A stretch of DNA of 64,000 bases from Cytobacillus dafuensis (GTDB taxonomy: Bacteria; Bacillota; Bacilli; Bacillales; Cytobacillaceae): contig NZ_CP042593.1 in the NCBI RefSeq assembly GCF_007995155.1, positions 3,080,001 through 3,144,000 on the forward strand, written 5' to 3'. The translations under genes and the position numbers were made by a program. Positions 46,032 to 55,750 of the stretch are shown one piece after another (the stretch's first letter is position 1; each line of letters begins with the position of its first letter). The notes beneath the pieces were generated by a model. It searched no databases and had not been told where the DNA came from. It was given only the letters and a program-made list of their open reading frames with translations.

Positions 46032-46867
46032 TTTTTTCCTCCATATAGGCTTATTAGCTCTGATTCTTTCATAGTAAAGCTATGCTGATCTTCAGGAAAT
46101 TTCCCTAGCTTTACATCTGTCAAATAGTTATTAAATCCCCGTAGAGCCATTTCATTCATATTTTCATACTGTTTAACAAACTTTGGAACTCTTTCGACGC
46201 CATATGAGAGTAGATCATGATAGACAAGAACTTGTCCATCTGTATAAACACCAGCACCAATTCCAATTGTCGGGATTGAAATAGAATCTGTTACAGCTCT
46301 TGCTAATTGCTTTGGTACACATTCTAAAACGAGTGCAAAAGCGCCTGCTTGTTCACATTTTTTTGCATCTTCCATTAATTTTTGAGCAGCCTCTGCATCT
46401 TTCCCTTGAACTTTATATCCCCCGAGAACAGTGACAGATTGTGGTGTAAGACCGAGATGAGAAACCACTGGGATACCTGCATTTGTCAACGCACTAATGT
46501 TGGCAATAATAATATCATCTGCTCCTTCAACCTTCACAGCATGTGCACCTGTTTCTTGAATAAGCCTCGCTCCATTCAAAAGCGTATCACGAACAGATAA
46601 GTGATAGCTCATAAATGGCATGTCGACAACTATAAAAGTATCTGCAGCACCTCTTTTAACAGCCTTTCCGTGGTGAACCATGTCGTCCATTGTAACAGGG
46701 ATCGTCGACTCATATCCTAATACGACCATTCCTAATGAATCACCGACCAGAATCATGTCTACACCAGACTTTTCAGCGAGCTTCGCTCCAGGGTAGTCAT
46801 ATGCGGTCAGCATGACGATCTTTTCCCCATTCTCTTTCATTTTCAAAAAATCGGTCGTTTGCTTCAT
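46028..46867 (-). CDS. panB: 3-methyl-2-oxobutanoate hydroxymethyltransferase
   Basis: A 279-residue TIM-barrel enzyme making ketopantoate with methylene-tetrahydrofolate. The signature [13 protein letters not shown] (about 40-52), metal/substrate residues in HLGLTPQS, and the ECVP and IGIGAG motifs are present. Start behind AAAGGAGGATT. First gene of panBCD, behind a leader of over 200 bases with a terminator hairpin, so expression is probably attenuated. Confidence 0.96.
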   Translation of the reverse strand: MKQTTDFLKMKENGEKIVMLTAYDYPGAKLAEKSGVDMILVGDSLGMVVLGYESTIPVTMDDMVHHGKAVKRGAADTFIVVDMPFMSYHLSVRDTLLNGARLIQETGAHAVKVEGADDIIIANISALTNAGIPVVSHLGLTPQSVTVLGGYKVQGKDAEAAQKLMEDAKKCEQAGAFALVLECVPKQLARAVTDSISIPTIGIGAGVYTDGQVLVYHDLLSYGVERVPKFVKQYENMNEMALRGFNNYLTDVKLGKFPEDQHSFTMKESELISLYGGKK

Positions 46868-46899
46868 CCATAATCCTCCTTTATTAAGGAAGAGGGTGA

Positions 46900-46936
46900 T
46901 AACAAAAATAAAAATCCTTCTGAAAGCAGAAGGATT
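46900..46936 (-). terminator. attenuator-like terminator in the panB leader
   Basis: ATCCTTCTG and CAGAAGGAT (minus strand CTTCTG-CTTT-CAGAAG) form a strong stem followed by TTTTTATTTTTG. It lies about 33 bases before the panB start codon and more than 400 bases after birA, so it is positioned to control readthrough into panBCD. Confidence 0.75.
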
Positions 46937-46966
46937 CCGAATTTAGTCATTATTATGTCTCATCCC

Positions 46967-46998
46967 TCTGTCCCGGTCCATTTGTGGATCTAGGCAGA
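46967..46998 (-). promoter_or_regulatory. candidate pan RNA motif hairpin in the panB leader
   Basis: On the minus strand TCTG-CC..G.TCC and GGA.C..GG..CAGA form an interrupted stem around an ACAAAT loop, with unpaired A residues inside the stem. The pan RNA motif described upstream of panB in bacilli is a hairpin with conserved bulged adenines, so position and form agree. I cannot verify against the family model. Confidence 0.45.
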
Positions 46999-47205
46999 AA
47001 TCTTTATTTTTTTGGCGTATTTCTTCATGAATATTGCATCAAAAAATCTTATTTACACAGCAATATTATAAAAAATCACCTTTTTAAAAAATCGGTGCAG
47101 TTCAGCTGATGATACTGCCCATTTGAAAAGCGCATGCGCTAGACAAATTAAGTATAACAAATCGGTGATTAAACTGGCTACAAAAAATTTCAATTATCGC
47201 AGATT

Positions 47206-47279
47206 AACGGGCAGTAAGACCCCCACTTCAATGAATCGAGTAAAACAATGAAGAGTAAGTGGAGGATCAACTGCCCGTA
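47206..47279. repeat. nested long inverted repeat between birA and panB
   Basis: Outer arms ACGGGCAGT and ACTGCCCGT pair; inside them CCACTT pairs with AAGTGG, and TTCATTG-type arms pair again. The whole folds as a long interrupted hairpin. With the hairpin at 47301-47336 it makes a compact structured region unlike the flanking AT-rich DNA. The remaining gap (47040-47205) has one palindrome, AGCGCATGCGCT (47129-47140), and no gene. Confidence 0.55.
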
Positions 47280-47300
47280 AAGGCCCGATAAGTTCAACTA

Positions 47301-47336
47301 ACAATCAGTGGGGGATGAGGAAACCCCCCACTGATT
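47301..47336 (-). terminator. strong hairpin after birA
   Basis: AATCAGTGGGGG and CCCCCCACTGATT form a 12-base stem with a 9-10 base loop, 12 bases after the birA stop. No T run follows on the minus strand, so it may be an mRNA-stabilising or structured RNA element instead of a simple terminator. Confidence 0.55.
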
Positions 47337-47347
47337 GAAGTTTCACT

Positions 47348-48325
47348 TTATAGTTCAATATCTGCAGAATAGATATGATGTACTTTTCCTGAATCATCCT
47401 CAACTTTTAGGACGCCATCTTCAGTTATCCCGAGTGCCTTCCCATGGATACTACCTGTAATCGTCCGCGCTGTAATGTATTTCCCAATGCTGATTGCGTA
47501 GCTCTCCCAAAGCAGCTTGATCGGATAAAATCCTTTCTCAAGATATAGAAAATATAATTGCTCTAGTTTTTGAAGAATCAATTTGATAAGATCTGCTCTT
47601 TGGAGTTTTTTATCACACTCAATTGAAAGTGAAGTTGCAATTGCTTGTAAGTCCTCAGGGTAATCTTCTACCTTCTGATTGACGTTAATCCCAATTCCGA
47701 TAATAATTGAGGTAATCCGATCTGCATCAGCCTGAAGCTCTGTTAAAATCCCGGTTACCTTTTTTCCGTTTATCAAAATATCATTTGGCCATTTTATTTG
47801 AGGCGATAGTCCTGTAAAATCCTCTATAGCCTGAACAACTGCGACGGCAGTAATTAAGGTAAGCTGCGGGGCTTTCGGTGGAGGAATATTTGGACGTAAA
47901 ATGACGCTCATCCAAATCCCTGTATATTTTGGTGAGTGCCATCTGCGATCCATTCGTCCTCTTCCTAAAAGCTGCTCCTCTGCAATGATGATCGTTCCCT
48001 CAGGAGCATCTTCATTTGCTAGGCGATGAGCAATTTTTTGTGTTGAATCCACAGTTTCCTCATAATGAATATCCCTGCCTAAAACCCTTGTCGATAGCCC
48101 AAGTCTTACTTCATCTGCTGTAACACGTTCAGGAACCTTTATAATTTTATACCCTTTTCTCCTAACAGCTTCTAGCTCAAAGCCATCCTTACGCAATTCT
48201 TCTATATGCTTCCAGACAGCTGTTCTTGAGCAGCCAATAATATCAGCTAAATGCTGTCCAGATAAATATTCAGCCTCATTATTTGTAAATGCATCTAGGA
48301 GCTTCTTTCTTAATTCAGATTGCAC
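47348..48325 (-). CDS. birA: biotin-protein ligase and biotin operon repressor
   Basis: A 325-residue bifunctional protein. The N-terminal winged helix (SGQHLADIIGCSRTAVWKHIEEL, in part; about 20-45) represses biotin genes. The central ligase domain has the GRGRMDRRWHSP biotinyl-AMP loop (about 118-129) and KWPNDILINGKK. A C-terminal SH3-like part ends HHIYSADIEL. The GTG at 48325 is favoured as start: AAAGGAG lies upstream, and length and N-terminus then equal B. subtilis BirA. It overlaps the cca end by 16 bases. Confidence 0.95.
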   Translation of the reverse strand: MQSELRKKLLDAFTNNEAEYLSGQHLADIIGCSRTAVWKHIEELRKDGFELEAVRRKGYKIIKVPERVTADEVRLGLSTRVLGRDIHYEETVDSTQKIAHRLANEDAPEGTIIIAEEQLLGRGRMDRRWHSPKYTGIWMSVILRPNIPPPKAPQLTLITAVAVVQAIEDFTGLSPQIKWPNDILINGKKVTGILTELQADADRITSIIIGIGINVNQKVEDYPEDLQAIATSLSIECDKKLQRADLIKLILQKLEQLYFLYLEKGFYPIKLLWESYAISIGKYITARTITGSIHGKALGITEDGVLKVEDDSGKVHHIYSADIEL

Positions 48326-49509
48326 TCTAACAGCCACTCCTTTATTGAATCTTTTCGATTGCTAACCTGCTTGTATAATACGGCTTTTTCGGCAGCTTCC
48401 AATTTTTCTTTAATCCATGGTCCAGGAGTCCTATGATACCATTCTTGTAAATCAGTTCCCGAAACCTGAAGCTCACTGCGCTGTTTAATAGGCAGTAAAT
48501 CATACTGAGCCTTTAAGCGATTAACATTTAGATCTACGCTTTGATTATGCAAAACATTATTAATTCTTTCAGTACTGCAAATGTACTCTTCTCCAGCTTC
48601 AAACAAGTATTCTTTTATCCAATCATTGTCCACTCTATACTTTAGCCATTTTAATAATTGGCGTATTTTTTTTGTTTTTTTCACAGACAGCTTCCATTGC
48701 TTCAAAAATTCTTCTGCCTCAAAGTCTTCAATTTCAAATTTTATTAGGAGCAACGCCCACATTTCGTCAACAGTAAGCTGGATGCAATCATATTGACCGA
48801 TTTCTCGTAAGCCTTCCACCCTGTGCTTCATGTCTGGCAAATATTTATAAAGCTCAGTTTCACCTAGTGCTTTAAGTGCATTAATTCGATTTTTTCCAGC
48901 TAATAATTTTTCAAATTCCACTAGCTTTCTTTCTACAGATATCTTTTCGAGTAGATGACTTGAAGAAATAATAGCTTTTCTTGTTGTATCATCAATTTTA
49001 AAATCAAGTTGACTATAAAATCGAATAGCGCGCATCATTCTTAATGCATCTTCTTGAAAACGATCTTCAGCATTTCCAACTGTTTTGATAACTCTTTCCT
49101 TTATCGCTTCTCTTCCATGAAAAGGGTCAAAAAACTGCCCATGCTTATCCATCGCGATGGCATTCATTGTAAAATCCCTTCGCTTTAAGTCTTCATTCAA
49201 TGATCGAATAAATTGCACCTCTGTTGGGCGTCTGAAATCTATATATTCTGATTCTGTTCGAAAAGTCGTGACCTCGTAGGGAATTCCCTTAAATAATACG
49301 ACAATTGTGCCATGCTCTATTCCGACATCAACAGTTCTAGAAAAGATTTCTTTTAATTCCTCTGGCGTGGCAGAGGTTGCAATATCAACATCAGCTATTT
49401 CTTTATGGAGAAGACAATCTCTAACAGATCCTCCGACAAAATATGCTTCATAGCCAGCTTCTTCTATTTTTGATAATAGTGGAATAGCTTTTTGAAAAGA
49501 TTCATTCAA
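48310..49509 (-). CDS. cca: CCA-adding tRNA nucleotidyltransferase
   Basis: A 399-residue class II enzyme adding or repairing the tRNA 3' CCA end without template. The nucleotidyltransferase motif is GGSVRDCLL followed by ADVDIAT (DxD, about 27-46). RRDFTMNAIA and EDALRMMRAIRF are typical of the family, and helical neck, body and tail domains fill the rest. It starts one base after bshA stops and overlaps birA, so it belongs to a tight operon. Confidence 0.95.
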   Translation of the reverse strand: MNESFQKAIPLLSKIEEAGYEAYFVGGSVRDCLLHKEIADVDIATSATPEELKEIFSRTVDVGIEHGTIVVLFKGIPYEVTTFRTESEYIDFRRPTEVQFIRSLNEDLKRRDFTMNAIAMDKHGQFFDPFHGREAIKERVIKTVGNAEDRFQEDALRMMRAIRFYSQLDFKIDDTTRKAIISSSHLLEKISVERKLVEFEKLLAGKNRINALKALGETELYKYLPDMKHRVEGLREIGQYDCIQLTVDEMWALLLIKFEIEDFEAEEFLKQWKLSVKKTKKIRQLLKWLKYRVDNDWIKEYLFEAGEEYICSTERINNVLHNQSVDLNVNRLKAQYDLLPIKQRSELQVSGTDLQEWYHRTPGPWIKEKLEAAEKAVLYKQVSNRKDSIKEWLLECNLN

Positions 49510-49510
49510 T

Positions 49511-50650
49511 TTATCTCACCTTCTTTAAAAGGTTGTAATAAATATTTTCATATTGATTGACAATAAGCTCAGACCGAAAGTTTTTGTAGGCAGAATTAAT
49601 TGCTTCTGCAGAAAATTTTTGATGTAGTGCTTTATCAGAAAGTAGTGAAATCCCCTTTTCTGCAATGGTTTCAATATCACCCAGTTCGCAAAGGTACCCA
49701 TTTTTTTCATGAGTAATGACTTCAGGAATTCCACCAATATTTGTCCCTATACAAGGTACTCCGCATGCCATCGCTTCAAGCGCAACCAAACCAAAGCTTT
49801 CTTTTTCTGATAGTAGGAGCATCAAATCACTGATTGAATATAATTCTTCAAGATTATCTTGTTTCCCTAAAAAAAGCACTTGTTCATTTATTCCTAATTC
49901 AGTCACAAGTTTGCACACTACAGATATTTCTGGTCCATCCCCAACAAGCAGAAGCTTTGCTGGTATCTTTTTTGCAATTTTTGCAAACGCCTTGACAACA
50001 TCTTGAACTCTTTTTACCCCGCGAAAATTAGATACATGTATTACAACCTTTTCCTCGTCTTTAATCCCGTATTCTTCTCGCAAATAGTAAGAATTTGTTT
50101 GTCGATAAATCCGTTCATCAATAAAATTGTAAACAACCTCAATGGATTTCTCAGGTTTAATAACATCATATGTTTGAGCCGTCAATGAACAAGAAACAGC
50201 TGTTACGGCATCTGACTTCTCAATTCCAAAGCGAATCGCATCGGTCAAGGAAGGGTCATGCCCTAGAACCGTAATATCGGTTCCATGCAATGTCGTTACA
50301 ATTTTTATATCCTTTTCGCTCATTTGTTTAGCCAAAATAGCGCAAACAGCATGTGGTATAGCGTAATGAACATGAAGTAAATCAAGGTTTTCACGATTGA
50401 TGACTTCTGCCATTTTGCTTGCAAGGGCAATATCGTAAGGTGGATACTGAAAAACTGAATATTGATTTACCTCCACTTGATGATAGAAAATATTTGGGTG
50501 CATTTTATTCAAACGAAATGGAAGGCTAGAGGAAATGAAATGAATCTCATGGCCTATTTCCGCTAGCTTTTTTCCTAATTCAGTTGCAATAGCTCCAGAC
50601 CCTCCAACAGTCGGGTAACAAGTAATTCCAATTTTTAATTTTGACTTCAT
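49511..50650 (-). CDS. bshA: BshA glycosyltransferase (bacillithiol step 1)
   Basis: A 379-residue GT4 enzyme joining UDP-GlcNAc to L-malate in bacillithiol synthesis. It has an N-terminal [20 protein letters not shown] loop, HVHYAIPHA near residue 93, and the C-terminal donor site [20 protein letters not shown] (about 285-304, E-x7-E). The start overlaps the bshB1 stop by four bases. Formerly ypjH. Confidence 0.94.
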   Translation of the reverse strand: MKSKLKIGITCYPTVGGSGAIATELGKKLAEIGHEIHFISSSLPFRLNKMHPNIFYHQVEVNQYSVFQYPPYDIALASKMAEVINRENLDLLHVHYAIPHAVCAILAKQMSEKDIKIVTTLHGTDITVLGHDPSLTDAIRFGIEKSDAVTAVSCSLTAQTYDVIKPEKSIEVVYNFIDERIYRQTNSYYLREEYGIKDEEKVVIHVSNFRGVKRVQDVVKAFAKIAKKIPAKLLLVGDGPEISVVCKLVTELGINEQVLFLGKQDNLEELYSISDLMLLLSEKESFGLVALEAMACGVPCIGTNIGGIPEVITHEKNGYLCELGDIETIAEKGISLLSDKALHQKFSAEAINSAYKNFRSELIVNQYENIYYNLLKKVR

Positions 50651-51363
50651 TCTTTTTCTCCAAACAAATCAAGATTCATTAACAATGGTTTATTTCTCAT
50701 AAAGCCTTCTGCGTATGTTACTTCTACTTCTTTACCAAATAATCTTTCTCTAGCCTCAATTGATTCAATATATCCATTTACTAAAGGAGTATCCACTGCC
50801 TCATCAGCCTTAATAAATTGACTTTTATAGGCCTGCAGACTTGCTATTTTTTTATCCATATATTTAGATACATCAATAACGAAATCAGGTTTATGAAAGC
50901 CATTAATCATATAAAAATAACAATTTTTCACACGATGAGGTTCGAAAACATCTTCTGTCTCAAATTTTTTTATGCCTGCTGAAAAAATAGCTTCTTCTAC
51001 TAATCGTGCACAATTCCCATGATCGGGATGACGATCTTCATAATATGGAGCAAAGACTAGATTCGGGCGATATTTACGAATTACATTAACAATTTTTTTT
51101 ATGTATTCTTGATTCATGTAAAGCCCTCTATCTGGAAGACTTAGAGAGTCCCTTATTTCCACTCCTAAAATTTCTGCAGCCTTCATTGCTTCGTTTTTAC
51201 GAATGTCCACCGTTCCATTTGATGATAGCTCGGCATCGGTAAGATCGCAAATACCAATTCTTTTACCGATTTTAGCAAACTTGGCAATGGATCCACCCAT
51301 TCCAATTTCAACATCATCAGCATGTGCCCCGAAGGCAAGTATATCTAGCTTCAATTCATGCAT
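50647..51363 (-). CDS. bshB1: BshB1 deacetylase (bacillithiol step 2)
   Basis: A 238-residue zinc LmbE-like hydrolase removing the acetyl group from GlcNAc-malate. Metal motif AHADDVEIG (about 12-20) and [11 protein letters not shown] (about 110) supply the His/Asp ligands. The ATG at 51363 is chosen behind GCGGTGATC, overlapping the mgsA end by eight bases; a longer frame would run 19 residues into mgsA. No bshC is in this window. Confidence 0.93.
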   Translation of the reverse strand: MHELKLDILAFGAHADDVEIGMGGSIAKFAKIGKRIGICDLTDAELSSNGTVDIRKNEAMKAAEILGVEIRDSLSLPDRGLYMNQEYIKKIVNVIRKYRPNLVFAPYYEDRHPDHGNCARLVEEAIFSAGIKKFETEDVFEPHRVKNCYFYMINGFHKPDFVIDVSKYMDKKIASLQAYKSQFIKADEAVDTPLVNGYIESIEARERLFGKEVEVTYAEGFMRNKPLLMNLDLFGEKE

Positions 51364-51775
51364 CTTGATCACCGCTTTTTCCATACACAATTGTTCTCCA
51401 AGATAGATCCCCTCGTTCAAGCCCTTTTATGATTATTTCAGCTGTACCCATATTTGTAGCTAGAGGCACTGAGTAAACATCACATAGACGAATTAATGCT
51501 GTGACATCCGGCTCATGCGGCTGAGCCGTTAAAGGGTCTCGAAAAAAAATTACAATGTCCATTTTGTTATTAGCCACATATGCACCAATCTCCTGATCCC
51601 CACCATATGGACCGGATTGAAACCGGTGAATTGAAAGACCCGTTTCATTCATTAATCTAGTGCCCGTTGTACCAGTGGCGTATAGGTTATGTTCAGCCAA
51701 GATGGCTTTATAGGCAGTCACAAAGCCGACAAGAGCATCTTTTTTCTTATCATGTGCAATCAATGCAATATTCAT
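51356..51775 (-). CDS. mgsA: methylglyoxal synthase
   Basis: A 139-residue enzyme converting dihydroxyacetone phosphate to methylglyoxal plus phosphate. The phosphate-binding TGTTG (about 33-37), [12 protein letters not shown] (about 54-65, with the catalytic Asp) and FFRDPL are present. Start at [11 protein letters not shown] behind AGAGGCGATAAG. Linkage to bacillithiol genes makes sense, since bacillithiol helps detoxify methylglyoxal. Confidence 0.95.
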   Translation of the reverse strand: MNIALIAHDKKKDALVGFVTAYKAILAEHNLYATGTTGTRLMNETGLSIHRFQSGPYGGDQEIGAYVANNKMDIVIFFRDPLTAQPHEPDVTALIRLCDVYSVPLATNMGTAEIIIKGLERGDLSWRTIVYGKSGDQDA

Positions 51776-51785
51776 CTTATCGCCT

Positions 51786-52586
51786 CTATTCCAAAATATT
51801 TTCAAGCCCATAAACAAGAGTATCAATTTTTAATACAGTATCTACAGCTAGCTTTACACCAGACATAAAAGATTGACGATTATACGAATCATGGCGAATC
51901 GATAATGTTTGTCCTTCTGAACCAAACATAACCTGCTGATGAGCAATTAAACCAGGTAATCTGACAGAATGAATATGCATTCCTTCATACTCTGCCCCTC
52001 TTGCCCCTGTAATGGCTTCTTTTTCTTCTGGATGTCCTTGTTTTTTTGCTTTTCGTACATCTGCGATCATTTCCGCTGTTTTTACAGCTGTACCTGAAGG
52101 AGCATCAAGCTTCTGATCATGATGCAGCTCAATAATTTCAACATCATTAAAATATTTACCTGCCATTTGAGCAAATTTCATCATAAGAACGGCTCCGATA
52201 GCAAAGTTAGGTGCGATGATACAGCCAATTTCTTTTTCACGGCAAATAGAGTCAAGTTCTGATAGATTCTCTTTAGAAAAACCAGTTGTTCCAACTACTG
52301 GCCTGACGCCATACTCCAATGCCGTTTTCGTATGAAACATACCATGTTCTGGTGTCGTTAAGTCTATGAGCACATCAGCCTTTGTTTCACAAAAACATTT
52401 TGCTATATCCGAATAAATCGGTATTTCTAAACCAAAGAAGCCCTCTACTTCACTTAAAAATCTACCATCGTATTTATGATCAACAACAGCAATTAAATGG
52501 TAGTTTTCCGTCTGTTGTACAAGCTTAACAGCCTCTCTACCCATTCGTCCTCTTGGACCAGCGATAACGACATTAATTTTTTCCAT
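51786..52586 (-). CDS. dapB: 4-hydroxy-tetrahydrodipicolinate reductase
   Basis: A 266-residue NAD(P)H reductase of the lysine/diaminopimelate pathway, also feeding dipicolinate for spores. The N-terminal nucleotide motif [11 protein letters not shown] (about 9-19) and the signature [15 protein letters not shown] (about 154-168) with catalytic His and Lys are intact. Ten bases separate it from mgsA in the same operon. Confidence 0.95.
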   Translation of the reverse strand: MEKINVVIAGPRGRMGREAVKLVQQTENYHLIAVVDHKYDGRFLSEVEGFFGLEIPIYSDIAKCFCETKADVLIDLTTPEHGMFHTKTALEYGVRPVVGTTGFSKENLSELDSICREKEIGCIIAPNFAIGAVLMMKFAQMAGKYFNDVEIIELHHDQKLDAPSGTAVKTAEMIADVRKAKKQGHPEEKEAITGARGAEYEGMHIHSVRLPGLIAHQQVMFGSEGQTLSIRHDSYNRQSFMSGVKLAVDTVLKIDTLVYGLENILE

Positions 52587-52601
52587 ATTAACTTCTCCTT
52601 T

Positions 52602-52931
52602 TTAATCCTCGATTCTTGTCCACCGATCTTTATCACGAGTGTTGAATTTTTTCATGACAATGTCATGAGCCTCTTCTAAGTTAATATTTAATGAATTGGC
52701 TAGGCAAATAAGGACAAATAGCATATCACCCATTTCCTCTTCAATCGCCTTCTCCGTTTCTGTTTCTTTCTTCGGCTTCTCCCCAAATTGATGGTTAACC
52801 TCTCGAGCAAGCTCTCCTAATTCTTCTGTCAATCTCGCAATCATTGCCAATGGGCTAAAATAACCTTCTTTAAATTGGCTAATATAAGCATCTACTTCCG
52901 CTTGAAGCTCTATCATTGTTTTATGTGACAT
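52602..52931 (-). CDS. ypjD: MazG-like nucleotide pyrophosphohydrolase YpjD
   Basis: A 109-residue all-alpha NTP pyrophosphatase. Metal-binding motifs are RLTEELGELAREVN (ExxE, about 34-47) and EEEMGDMLFVLICLA (ExxD, about 66-80). The ATG at 52931 is preferred; an in-frame TTG two codons earlier is too close to AAAGGGTG. First gene of the ypjD-dapB-mgsA-bshB1-bshA-cca-birA operon. A house-cleaning role is likely. Confidence 0.9.
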   Translation of the reverse strand: MSHKTMIELQAEVDAYISQFKEGYFSPLAMIARLTEELGELAREVNHQFGEKPKKETETEKAIEEEMGDMLFVLICLANSLNINLEEAHDIVMKKFNTRDKDRWTRIED

Positions 52932-53130
52932 AATCAATTACACCCTTTCCAAAAATAAAGCAATCAAAACACCATCATGATCCTTCTTACATGTTAGCTA
53001 AACAACTGCCTATTGACAAACATTTTTTATCAGAAGAAGCGTCTTGATTTATCACTTGAAACTCTCTTGACTTTATCCACTATAAACAGGCACAATTATT
53101 TAAGTGAAATTTAGGAAGCGGAGGATTTTT

Positions 53131-53991
53131 ATGAGATTAAAGAATATATTATATATCCTGTTAGGGTCAGCTATTTTTTCCTTTGGAATTGTCCATTTTA
53201 ATATGCAAAATAATTTAGCTGAAGGTGGTTTTACAGGGATTACACTTCTTCTTTATTTTCTTTTTAAATGGGATCCATCTTATACAAACTTAATTTTAAA
53301 CATACCACTTTTCTTAATTGGTTGGAAATTACTTGGGAGAATTTCCTTTTTATATACAATTCTTGGTACGGTAAGCGTATCGATTTTCCTTTGGATTTTT
53401 CAGCGCATTCAAATACATATGCCGTTAAATGAAGATTTAACATTAGCTGCTTTATTTGCAGGCGTTTTTATTGGAACGGGATTAGGAATAATTTTTCGTT
53501 ATGGAGGGACAACAGGAGGCGTCGATATAATCGCAAGATTAGTGAACAAATATGCAGGAATTAGTATGGGAAGAACCATGTTCGTATTTGATGCAGTTGT
53601 CATTATCCTATCTTTAATTTTTTATTTATCATATAAGGAAGCTATGTATACACTTGTTGCTGTATTTGTTGGAGCACGGGTAATTGATTTCATGCAGGAA
53701 GGCGCCTATTCTGCGAGAGGTGCGATGATTATTTCAGATTTGAATGATGAAATTGCCTCAAAGATCATGACTGAAATGGAAAGAGGAGTAACTGTATTAA
53801 AGGGCTATGGATCATTTACAAAAAAGGAAAGAGAAGTTCTATATTGCGTTGTCGGAAAAAATGAAATAGTTCGTTTAAAAAATGTCATTACGTCCGTTGA
53901 CCCTCACGCATTTGTTTCAGTCACCATCGTTCATGATGTTCTTGGAGAGGGCTTCACATTAGACGAAAATAAAAAGCCGCTTGAACTGTAA
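53131..53991 (+). CDS. ypjC: YitT-family membrane protein YpjC
   Basis: A 286-residue protein with five or six N-terminal membrane helices (DUF161-type, about 7-195, including FRYGGTTGGVDIIARL) and a C-terminal cytoplasmic DUF2179 domain (about 200-280, with MERGVTVLKGYGSFT and VDPHAFVSV). Start chosen at ATG behind AGCGGAGGATTTTT. Lies alone on the plus strand. Family function is unsettled. Confidence 0.9.
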   Translation: MRLKNILYILLGSAIFSFGIVHFNMQNNLAEGGFTGITLLLYFLFKWDPSYTNLILNIPLFLIGWKLLGRISFLYTILGTVSVSIFLWIFQRIQIHMPLNEDLTLAALFAGVFIGTGLGIIFRYGGTTGGVDIIARLVNKYAGISMGRTMFVFDAVVIILSLIFYLSYKEAMYTLVAVFVGARVIDFMQEGAYSARGAMIISDLNDEIASKIMTEMERGVTVLKGYGSFTKKEREVLYCVVGKNEIVRLKNVITSVDPHAFVSVTIVHDVLGEGFTLDENKKPLEL

Positions 53992-54048
53992 ATGAATCTT
54001 CGATTAGTTAGGAGCCTTACTACTTGTTAATCTGTAATAAAAACAATT

Positions 54049-54082
54049 AAAGGTGCCTGTCAAGAGACAGGCACCTTTTTTA
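54049..54082. terminator. bidirectional terminator, ypjC / YugP-like gene
   Basis: AAAGGTGCCTGTC and GACAGGCACCTTTTTT form a perfect 13-base stem on an AAGA loop, placed between two convergent genes. Confidence 0.92.
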
Positions 54083-54093
54083 AAAGAAATGGA

Positions 54094-54774
54094 TTAATCT
54101 TGTCTTTGCATTCCAGTGTAGACAAGAATAAGTCGAAGTAATTCCAATACTGCTACAGCAGCTGCGGCTACATATGTCAATGCCGCTGAGTTTAGAACCT
54201 TTCTTGTTTCCTTTTCTTCATCATTCCTGATCACCCCAAGAGCAATTACTTGATCCATCGCCCTATTGGATGCATTGAATTCAACAGGTAAAGTAACAAG
54301 TTGAAAAATAACGGCAGAAGCCATAAAAATAATTCCTAGAAGAACAAATCCACTCAATCCAGCAAACATACCAATTAATATTAATATCCAAGAAAAATTT
54401 GATCCTAAATTGGCTACTGGAACAAGTGCATGTCGGAATCGTAAAAATGCATAATCTTGCTGATCTTGAATAGCATGTCCTACTTCATGAGCTGCTATTG
54501 CAGCTGCAGCTACCGAATGGCCATGATAGTTGCTTGATGATAGCCTTACTGTCTTTGAACGGGGATCGTAATGATCTGTTAAATGTCCACGTATTTCTTC
54601 AATTCCTACATGATATAAACCATTGGCATCAAGAATTCTTCTTGCAACCTCTGCTCCTCTCATATGTGAAGAAGATGGTACTTTTGAATATTTAACATAA
54701 GAGCCTTTCACTCTCATTTGCGCCCAAATTGGCACTATCATAATGATAATAAAATAAATAAGATATCCTCCCAT
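54094..54774 (-). CDS. YugP-like membrane zinc metallopeptidase
   Basis: A 226-residue membrane protein with helices at about 3-19, 120-165 and 195-218. The zinc-peptidase motif HEVGH (within AAIAAHEVGHAIQDQQ, about 92-107) precedes the membrane core, and RVARRILDANG-type and HYDPRSKTVRLS elements match the YugP family. Start at MGGYLIY behind AAAGGAGGTAC. B. subtilis yugP lies elsewhere, so this copy in the ypj cluster is a local difference. Confidence 0.88.
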   Translation of the reverse strand: MGGYLIYFIIIMIVPIWAQMRVKGSYVKYSKVPSSSHMRGAEVARRILDANGLYHVGIEEIRGHLTDHYDPRSKTVRLSSSNYHGHSVAAAAIAAHEVGHAIQDQQDYAFLRFRHALVPVANLGSNFSWILILIGMFAGLSGFVLLGIIFMASAVIFQLVTLPVEFNASNRAMDQVIALGVIRNDEEKETRKVLNSAALTYVAAAAVAVLELLRLILVYTGMQRQD

Positions 54775-54867
54775 TTTTGTACCTCCTTTTCTGCGTTTTC
54801 TAGAAGGACACCATAATTGGTGTAAATCTTTATTTAAACTTAATTGTATTTTCAATGATGAATATCG

Positions 54868-55662
54868 TCAATCTTTTTGCCTTTTAGAAAGATTTTTTTC
54901 AGCTTGCTGAGTCCCTTTGTATTTTCTCCAGCCAACATAGGATAATGTAAGAATTATGATACTCCCAGTAGAAATTATTACCCACCATAAGGAAGGATCA
55001 GCTTCGTCATCAGTCATTTCATCGAATAATAGCTGCAAATCTGCTTCTAAGGCCTCAAGTTCCATTTGTGTCGTTGTTTCTTCTAAAACTTGATTGCGAT
55101 ACTTATCAATAACCTCAATTCGCGCATCTATTTTTTGGATTCGCTCAATATCAACATTTATTTTCATACTAGGGTAGATTACATCATACAAAGATAAAAA
55201 ACTGTTTAAATTTGCATGGAATTGTTCCTTTTCACCAGCATAAGCAGCTTCCTTCACTTGGCTAAATGCATTCATAATCGGAGATTCCATCTCTGTCCAC
55301 AACGGCTGATATGGGGACGTAATAGCATCCATTACAAGTCTAAACTTTGTAACACGATTTATTTTCTCTTCATGATTCATTGTTGCATTTGCTGTTGCTT
55401 GAACAGCTTCATCATACGAGATCGAAACGATCCTTAATTCATCAACAGTGAAGGATCTACCTTTATCTGAAACTGTTACGAATTGTTCCGAAAAATAATC
55501 CAACAGCTTTTTAGCATCTTCATATCGATGTAGCTTGACCATTTGTAATGCTTCATTAGATAATTGATCCAATTTATCTACAGGTGAGGTTTCGTCTGCA
55601 TTTACTGATATGGGCAATAATAGTAAAAACATTATAATTGTCATAAATACTCTTGCTTTCAT
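54868..55662 (-). CDS. ypjB: sporulation protein YpjB
   Basis: A 264-residue protein with an N-terminal signal peptide (MKARVFMTIIMFLLLLPISV, cut near NADE), a helical outside domain (about 25-215) and a C-terminal membrane helix (about 224-243) with a basic tail. It fits the YpjB family, mildly needed for sporulation in B. subtilis. Follows ypjA on the same strand. Confidence 0.88.
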   Translation of the reverse strand: MKARVFMTIIMFLLLLPISVNADETSPVDKLDQLSNEALQMVKLHRYEDAKKLLDYFSEQFVTVSDKGRSFTVDELRIVSISYDEAVQATANATMNHEEKINRVTKFRLVMDAITSPYQPLWTEMESPIMNAFSQVKEAAYAGEKEQFHANLNSFLSLYDVIYPSMKINVDIERIQKIDARIEVIDKYRNQVLEETTTQMELEALEADLQLLFDEMTDDEADPSLWWVIISTGSIIILTLSYVGWRKYKGTQQAEKNLSKRQKD

Positions 55663-55750
55663 ACTTGTCCCCCCTCGAATTACTATTAAATATGTATGAG
55701 GGATTGGACAAGGATAGACCAGAAAATCAGACCTTGAATTATCTATTCAT

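Noticed and set aside
47041..47100. T-rich hairpin (CACC..GGTG with a T run) as the birA terminator
   Set aside because: It is about 250 bases beyond birA and its stem is mostly a T/A run; it could equally be part of the panB leader, so I did not call it.
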